This document shows, in pieces, positions 59,244 to 64,000 of a stretch of 64,000 bases of DNA. The position numbers and the translations under genes are program-made. The stretch comes from Terebella lapidaria. Its lineage: Eukaryota > Annelida > Polychaeta > Terebellida > Terebellidae. Under the pieces are notes generated by a model. The model searched no databases and had not been told where the DNA came from. It was given only the letters and a program-made list of their open reading frames with translations. Each line of letters begins with the position of its first letter. Position 1 is the stretch's first letter. The stretch lies in assembly GCA_949152475.1 (NCBI GenBank), contig OX424561.1, positions 42,808,802 to 42,872,801 on the forward strand. The letters run 5' to 3'.

Positions 59244-59747
59244 ATGGGCCACGAGCTCCTTGGTGTGTGTCAGGGCATCACCTTCCTTCTGCGGTATGGC
59301 AGGGATGCGTACTCCCGACGGTCGTCGGAGGCGGGTGCGACAGCTGACATGCCTTTTACAAGGCCTCGTCCACTGACGGACGAGGAGCATGCCGGGCTGC
59401 CACCCGTGACAGGAGACGGGGTTGAGTGCCCTTTCTGTCTGCAGTCCCTGGACGGGTATGAAGACCCCCATAATGCCCTCAACCGGGATCGGTACCCTTC
59501 CTACGACCACCTGAGCCGGCATATTGGGGGTTATCATTACCCCTGGGTGAGGTTGTTTCTCTGCAGACGGTGCTACTCACGTGGCCCTCGGGAGAGATTC
59601 TTCTCCAGTTTAGAGGCCTTAAATGCTCACCGTGTGAGTGCACACCGCGGTGAGGGACTTCACACCGAAGGTGACGAAATTGGGCCTGTATTCAATTATG
59701 GATACATTCCACCTCGGGTGACGCCTCTCATGACCACGTCAGGGTAG
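59244..59747 (+). CDS. Accessory frame 3 of element B, two C2H2-like zinc fingers
   Basis: 167 codons. Two Cys/His clusters are seen: CPFC at about residue 71 with HLSRHIGGYH about 28 residues on, and CRRC at about 108 with LNAHRVSAH about 20 residues on. Both follow the C-x2-C ... H-x3-5-H pattern, with longer loops than the classical finger. Such fingers usually bind nucleic acid. I know of no Gypsy accessory protein of this form; C2H2 fingers in LINE proteins and in some gag proteins are the nearest comparison. Only in B. Confidence 0.6.
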   Translation: MGHELLGVCQGITFLLRYGRDAYSRRSSEAGATADMPFTRPRPLTDEEHAGLPPVTGDGVECPFCLQSLDGYEDPHNALNRDRYPSYDHLSRHIGGYHYPWVRLFLCRRCYSRGPRERFFSSLEALNAHRVSAHRGEGLHTEGDEIGPVFNYGYIPPRVTPLMTTSG

Positions 59748-59828
59748 GCGAAGAACTGTATATTCCACTATGGTCCGTGGCGCTTCGGACAACGCGTCAT
59801 TGACGATAGTTGGAGAGAGGCCGGCATC

Positions 59829-60350
59829 GTGTCGGCAGGCTCGAGCTACGCAGCTCGCCTGACGGCAACCATGGGCCAGACCCCGGCAGAGTACGAGACG
59901 GCAGCAAAAGCCGTCCGGACAGCAGCAGAGGCTGTCCGTCAACCGCCGGAAGTCCAACAGGTGGAAGAACGGACATGGATCACCACGGTCGTGTCGGAGA
60001 TGCCACAGATTGCGGCCAAGACATGCGTGGCCTCCCTCAAGCCGCGGAGCACCCCCTCAAAGACCAAGGGGAAGAGCTCGTCCTCCGGAATAGCTCCGGA
60101 CCGGACGACCACCCTTCGGTCTCCAGGTGCCCTGTCGGCGGAGGAGTATCCGGCCTTGCTGGAGGTGACGGTCCCCGGAGGTCTGTCAGAGAGGCACGTG
60201 AACCCTCCCGCCTCGTCGAGCTCCACGACGGTGGTCAAACCTAAGACCCCTCGTAATCCCTCTAAGGCAAGCGGATCCGGACGTGCCCCACCTCTCTCGA
60301 GGTCGACGTCCACAACCTCTATCCGGATTGAAGAGACGTCCGCGGTATAG
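59829..60350 (+). CDS. Accessory frame 4 of element B, Ser/Thr/Pro-rich
   Basis: 173 codons from MSAGSSYAARLTATMG. A short helical Ala-rich N-terminus (YETAAKAVRTAAEAVRQ), then Ser/Thr/Pro-rich sequence to the end. No recognised domain. It ends just before the conserved coiled-coil frame. Confidence 0.4.
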   Translation: MSAGSSYAARLTATMGQTPAEYETAAKAVRTAAEAVRQPPEVQQVEERTWITTVVSEMPQIAAKTCVASLKPRSTPSKTKGKSSSSGIAPDRTTTLRSPGALSAEEYPALLEVTVPGGLSERHVNPPASSSSTTVVKPKTPRNPSKASGSGRAPPLSRSTSTTSIRIEETSAV

Positions 60351-60362
60351 CCTCCCTGAACA

Positions 60363-61352
60363 TGGACTCTGTCAATCTGGTGGAGGACGTACTTCGACAG
60401 TACGGTTTCGAGACTGCGCCTTCGCCACTTTCCGCGAGTCTGTAGGCCAGGTGGTCGGCCATTGTCGATATGGTTTGTAACGTATACCGTCGGATCCAGC
60501 GCTGGCCAACCTGCCGGTACCCCGAGCCATCGGTGAATTGGGATCCGGAGGAGTGACCGCGTTGGTCTGCGCGCGGGAAAAGCACCCCTGGGATCACCCC
60601 CAGCGAGGCAGGCTCACCCAAACCACGGAGTACCTCATTGCGGAGATGGACTGCTCTCTGGAACGGCTTAGCCGGTACCGTGCCGAGGCTTCTAGAGTCG
60701 CGTGCCACTTGGCACACGACCAAGGCCTCATGGAAGGTACCCGGCGGAGCCTTGAGAGCTACCGGACTCTGGTGGCGGAGCGTGAGCGGCAAGCTTTCGA
60801 GCAAGGGAGAGCTGCCGCCCGAGCTGCCGAGTCCGCACAGGTCTCAACCTCCCCCGAGGTCACTGCTGAGGTGCAGCGGCTGGTGGCTGAGAACGAGGAG
60901 CTACAGCATCGTCTACACGAAGCCGAGGCTGCTCAGACTCGCCTCCTTCAGGGCGGACGACGCCGGGTCGTCGGGATCAGTCAGTTGTCCAGCGGGCGGA
61001 TGCAGCCCTGGAGCTGGCCATCTACCCCATTTTGGTCAAGAAATGCGGAGAACGTACGGCCTGCCAGGAGCGCACCCGCGATGTGGTAGAGATGTTTGCC
61101 GCCGTAGCCAACCTGGCCGCAACGTCTCTGCCAGCCTCCTTTCAGTTGGCTCCGACAGGACCTGGCCAGCAGGGCTCTCCAGTGAAGCCCCTGCAACCGC
61201 CGCCAGGCCTGCCTCGTCTGCCCGTGCAGCCGGAATTCCAGTTACCGGCTCCGCTCCGGGAGCGCCCAGCTCCCCAGCATAGGGACCAGTCTCCGCCGCC
61301 CAGCCCCAAGAAGGGCAGCACAGACGAGCAGCCAATGGAGGAGGAAGGCTAA
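60363..61352 (+). pseudogene. Accessory coiled-coil region of element B
   Basis: It opens MDSVNLVEDVLRQYG at 60363, homologous to the frame in copy C at 47340. It carries the same ERLSRYRAEAS stretch, an Ala/Glu/Arg-rich helix, and VAENEELQHRLHEAEAAQTR, a clear leucine-heptad coiled coil, then a Pro-rich tail ending near 61352. The match between B and C in a region beyond pol argues that this was a real gene of the family. Broken in this copy. Confidence 0.6.
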
Positions 61353-61543
61353 CGCTTCTGCGACTCTGCCCTGCCTCTGACTCGCCCTGCGGGTCTGAGG
61401 AGCCGGCCGGCCAGGCGGCCGGCAGAACTTTTTAGATGTACTACTACTTTTGGTCACTCGGCGTGTCGTTTCACAAAATTTTCCAAATTTAAAAGTTTAA
61501 CCTTAAAGATATTCCAGACTCGACACACCGTCCCTTTCGGCAG

Positions 61544-61561
61544 ATGACCTTCCAAGGTCAT
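61544..61561. promoter_or_regulatory. Conserved palindrome ATGACCTT-N2-AAGGTCAT (copy B)
   Basis: ATGACCTTCCAAGGTCAT, about 270 bp before the 3' LTR. It is present in all three copies of the element (also 34628 and 48383), while the surrounding sequence has drifted. Confidence 0.6.
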
Positions 61562-61819
61562 CATCCTTTCTGGCCTACCTCGGTCAAAATTTTAGTTTGT
61601 TTATTAGGGTTTATTCAAAATTGTACAGCGCGTTGTAGCTTACTCCGTAAGTCCAGGAGTCGTTCCCTATTCTTCCAAAACGGACCCTCAAGGTCTCAGT
61701 CTTTTGCGCCTTGACTTTCGGGTGTCGGCACCTTGCTTCCTTCCGGTTCCTGCATGCGATGCCTTCGTCGTGTTTCCAAGTTTTGGGCGCAGGCGGAGCA
61801 TGTTGGGGACCAACATTGT

Positions 61820-61832
61820 AAGAAGGGGGTAA
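61820..61832 (+). promoter_or_regulatory. Polypurine tract of element B
   Basis: AAGAAGGGGGTAA immediately before the 3' LTR; the same tract (AAGGAGGGGGTAA) precedes the 3' LTR of A. It primes second-strand synthesis in this class of element. Confidence 0.85.
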
Positions 61833-62547
61833 TGTGGTGATTTTGCCCAAAGATCGCGGCAGGTGTCTTTGCTAAACACTAACCAGTTTTACGGTCTATT
61901 TATGAACGCTTCAGCTCGAAGCACGCGTTGCCCCGGCAACGGCCTCTAATCCTCTCTCGCCCAGTAAACTATAACAATGGTTTGATCTAGATCTCCTTCA
62001 TGTCTCGTGTACTGGGTGATATATACTCTGGTACCATTTTGATCTGGGAAGTTGTCTCAGAGCAAGACGAGAGAGACGATGGGGAGCTCAGCCATCAGCT
62101 CTACATCCTCGATCCGTGGCTAAAGCCCTCGCGGGCCCTGGGGACGACTTCAATAGGGGGCCCGGGCTGGGGTAGACCTTGATGACTTGGGGCCGTACGC
62201 CCTCTGGATCACCGGTCTTCTCCACCCGGGATGGTGCGACACAGGCTCTGGCAGACTGTCGGGTTGTCCGGGGTTCCATCCCCGAGGCGGACCGCGGCGA
62301 GCCGGCCTTACAGTTAACACCACGGTGCTGATCGTGTATCTGAGTGGTGTCCGCATGTTTGGGCTCGTTGGGCGGGCTGCTACCTGGTTAATGTTCTGAT
62401 GATAGAGTAATGACTGCGCCCGCAGTGACCCTCGGTGAGCGGCTTCTCTGCGAGGATCTGAGGATAGCGGGTGCGCGTCTGCGATGACCTGTGGTGAGAG
62501 GACTATCCTCCAGGATCCCAGATAGCGGACGACGTTAAAACTTTACA
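61833..62547 (+). repeat. 3' LTR of element B
   Basis: 715 bp, TGTGGTG...TTTACA, followed by CTAG. Compared with the 5' LTR it has an extra block of about 56 bp near its start, which the LTR at 33100-33810 also has in part, so the longer form is probably ancestral. Confidence 0.95.
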
Positions 62548-63098
62548 CTAGTTCTACTTGATATTATTCTTCCTACTATTTTTGTATTTTTCTTTGGCCA
62601 ATTCTCGATCGTAAAGTGTAGGACCGATATTAGTGATTAGTTTCCCTTACTAATTTCCCATCATTTGCTGTATGACCGATGGTCGTATGATCAAAATCCC
62701 CCATTATTGCCCAAGGTAGAAAGTGTGAAGGTCATCAGCCGAAATCACTGATTCGTAGTATTTCGAGGTTTGGTAATTCCCAATACGACGATATTCAATA
62801 GAATGTTGATTTACAGTATGCAGTATAAAGTTGTGATAGCTGGCGAAGTTTGGATTGTCAGTATCAAGAATTCAGGTCGTGGTCGACAGGTCAAGAATAT
62901 GTTCAATATAGAAAAAATAAATCTACTTTGATTAATGATCATTTCTCGCATAATTTTTTTTTTTGGGGGGGGGGGGGGGGCCAGTTTCCGACCAATTTAT
63001 ATATGACCAATGAAATGTCCCGATTATTGTCCAGGTAGAAAATGTCAGGGTCAGCAACTATATATTTTTAGTAAAACTAAATCTGGAAGGGCGAGGGT

Positions 63099-63221
63099 CT
63101 GCAATCTCTGATTGTCTCGTTTTTTCTGTGGCAGAGGAGCATACATATCGCCGATAATCATGACATGACAGGATTCAATTGATTCGATCACAGTTTGTAG
63201 TGAATCCACAGTTTCACAGTA
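63099..63221 (-). pseudogene. LINE endonuclease, N-terminal part
   Basis: On the minus strand it reads VYCETVDSLQTVIESIESCH then VMIIGDMYAPLPQ, the GDFN-type motif zone of the non-LTR endonuclease (normally GDFNAPLP). It stops at the right end of family D. The downstream half of the same domain is at 48984-49259. A Tc1-like end begins at 63222 on its other side, so little of the 5' part remains. Confidence 0.75.
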
Positions 63222-63651
63222 TACACTGCTCAAAACATTATAAGGATATTTTTTTATAGATTTTCCTTAGAATTAAATTGGTAGGTCCTATTCATGGAAT
63301 TCTGTATTTCAGTCACACAATAATCAATCAATATTCTCCTGTTGCTGTTGCTTTGCAACAAATGTTCAAATAAAGTATTAATATGGATGAGCACCGGGCT
63401 ATGAGACGTATGGTTGCGGGAATTTTTGCTCAGAATCCTGACACAATTAGGCCTGGTAAATGATGCGAACTCGCCGCCCACTCAGTGTGCCGCAACTATG
63501 GTAAGTTATTGGTTGCCTGACAGGTGGTGCTACACAAGCTGATGTTGCACGAAGATATGGAATGACACAGGCTATGATATCTCGACTCTATCAGAGATAT
63601 CAGAGCACGGAGACGGTGATTGCAAAGAGGGTTTCACATACCCATTATTGA
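63222..63651 (+). mobile_element. Tc1-like DNA transposon remnant
   Basis: TA followed by CACTGCTCAAAACATTATAA at 63222 is a typical Tc1-type terminal repeat start. Some 290 bp on is a piece of transposase. The right terminal repeat was not found, so the element is truncated or continues in degraded form to about 63760. Confidence 0.65.
63508..63651 (+). pseudogene. Tc1-like transposase, N-terminal HTH fragment
   Basis: 47 residues reading IGCLTGGATQADVARRYGMT then QAMISRLYQRYQST, ending at TGA (63649-63651). This is the first helix-turn-helix of Tc1/mariner transposases, which binds the terminal repeats; the usual pattern is G.SQ..VAR..GVS...SRL..R...T. The second HTH and the DDE catalytic domain are missing. 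Confidence 0.7.
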
Positions 63652-63763
63652 CGTTTTGACGTTATTGACATAAATTTGTCATTTATTTTCGATAACCATG
63701 TTGTGTTCAGCAGGCCATTTCTATCACACAAATACTTTTGCGTTACACTATGTTAATCGTTAT

Positions 63764-64000
63764 TACTTGCCGGAATCTAAAGATTTCGGCAAGTATGTTG
63801 ATCGGTTTGTGGATGTGTTTGTGTGTTTGTGTGTTTGTTCGCACTCTAGCGTCCACAGTTCTTGATTAAAAGCTTCCAAAATACGTGTGCAGAATCTGTA
63901 GAATACCGGCCAGAAAACGTCCTATTTTGGTGTGTCTAGGTCAAAGGTCAAGGTCAAGCAAAACGTCGAAAACACATAAGTGGCCATAACTTCGGTTCTA
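63764..64000 (+). mobile_element. Left end of another hairpin-ended repeat, running off the window
   Basis: TACTTGCCGGAATCT, loop AA, AGATTTCGGCAAGTA (63764-63795) is a 15-bp stem with one G.T-type mismatch. It is followed by a TGTGTTTG tract (about 63809-63840) and, at 63940-63960, AGGTCAAAGGTCAAGGTCAA. The layout matches family D and the other satellite-cored families. The rest is beyond the window. Confidence 0.65.

Larger units (their letters stand above)
49731..62547 (+). mobile_element. Gypsy-type LTR retrotransposon copy B, complete in outline, broken
   Basis: A 12.8-kb fossil with both LTRs and 4-bp CTAG duplications. Order: 5' LTR (49731-50391), primer-binding site, gag (about 50508-52285), pol as protease, reverse transcriptase, RNase H, integrase (about 52300-56200), then an unusually long 3' region (56200-61830) with accessory frames, purine tract, and 3' LTR (61833-62547). 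Protease-RT-RNase H-integrase order places it in Gypsy/Metaviridae; the clade is not assigned. The two LTRs differ at roughly 6% of positions by hand count plus one length difference of about 56 bp, so it is not a recent insertion. Gag-pol is broken about ten times or more. Confidence 0.93.
49260..63098 (+). mobile_element. Hairpin-ended repeat (family D) that hosts LTR element B
   Basis: The left end is TACCCTC-A-CCCC, loop GATA, GGGG-GA-GAGGGTA (49260-49288), then a TCTGTTTG tract (about 49303-49335), and about 200-bp internal units containing CATGGCAACGGAA and GGTTCTACTTGATATT. The likely right end is GGGCGAGGGT (63089-63098), the complement of the left ACCCTC.CCC. Without element B (49731-62547) it would be about 1 kb. 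It splits a LINE endonuclease. The stretch 62730-62940 inside it is unlike the units and is unassigned; a T-run and a run of about 16 G lie at 62954-62980. Confidence 0.65.

Noticed and set aside
57916-59747. Accessory frames of element B as captured host genes or an envelope
   Set aside because: No signal peptide, membrane segment or furin-type site is seen, and the TCCGGA-rich composition matches the rest of the element. Host capture cannot be excluded without a search.
1-64000. tRNA, rRNA, or host exons
   Set aside because: I looked for cloverleaf-like blocks, rRNA-like conserved stretches and splice-bounded coding exons and found none that I could support; a covariance-model search would be needed to exclude small RNA genes.

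Overview
This window is animal DNA made almost entirely of repeats and transposable elements. I found no host protein gene and no rRNA or tRNA gene that I can support. The mix fits a marine invertebrate: satellite-cored elements with hairpin ends, a CR1/jockey-type LINE, a Penelope-like fragment, Gypsy LTR elements with extra 3' genes, Tc1 remnants, and many TAGGCCTA palindromes. The phylum is not determined by anything here.

Region 1 (1-17.3 kb) is a pile of related non-autonomous elements with common ends. One end has a hairpin and AGGTTACCGG. The other has a (GGAC)n-type tract and a hairpin ending in CCGGTAACCT. The middle holds either a 134-bp satellite (about 60-65 units by array length) or a 454-bp tandem unit. 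They are nested in one another at A-runs, and a second family with a 147-bp unit is inserted near 15.9-17.2 kb. The layout resembles Helitron/Helentron-derived elements (DINE/HINE type), which is inference. Both satellites are full of nuclear-receptor half-sites (AGGTCA), including perfect DR1 spacing.

Region 2 (17.3-33.1 kb) is more unique. It holds a short foldback MITE, a 3.4-kb structure with 39-bp perfect inverted termini, a 181-bp tandem array, an asymmetric foldback MITE in two opposite copies (one split by a LINE), three foldback elements filled with CTCGATAAATCGA palindromes (27.6-30.0 kb), a 3'-end copy of a Penelope-like element, and a 341-bp tandem duplication.

Region 3 (33.1-63.1 kb) is dominated by three copies of one Gypsy-type LTR retrotransposon family, all broken fossils. 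A is on the minus strand (33.1-42.6 kb), C is partial on the plus strand (42.6-48.6 kb), and B is complete in outline on the plus strand (49.73-62.55 kb) with 4-bp target duplications. A carries a 600-bp Penelope-like insertion with a 5-bp duplication, and C carries a 3.3-kb copy of the 147-bp family. B sits inside a small hairpin-ended repeat, which itself splits a LINE endonuclease, so three layers of insertion can be read directly. Downstream of pol the family carries extra reading frames, including a coiled-coil protein shared by B and C and a two-zinc-finger protein seen only in B.

Region 4 (63.1-64 kb) holds the other half of the split LINE, a Tc1-like remnant, and the start of another hairpin-ended repeat that runs off the window.
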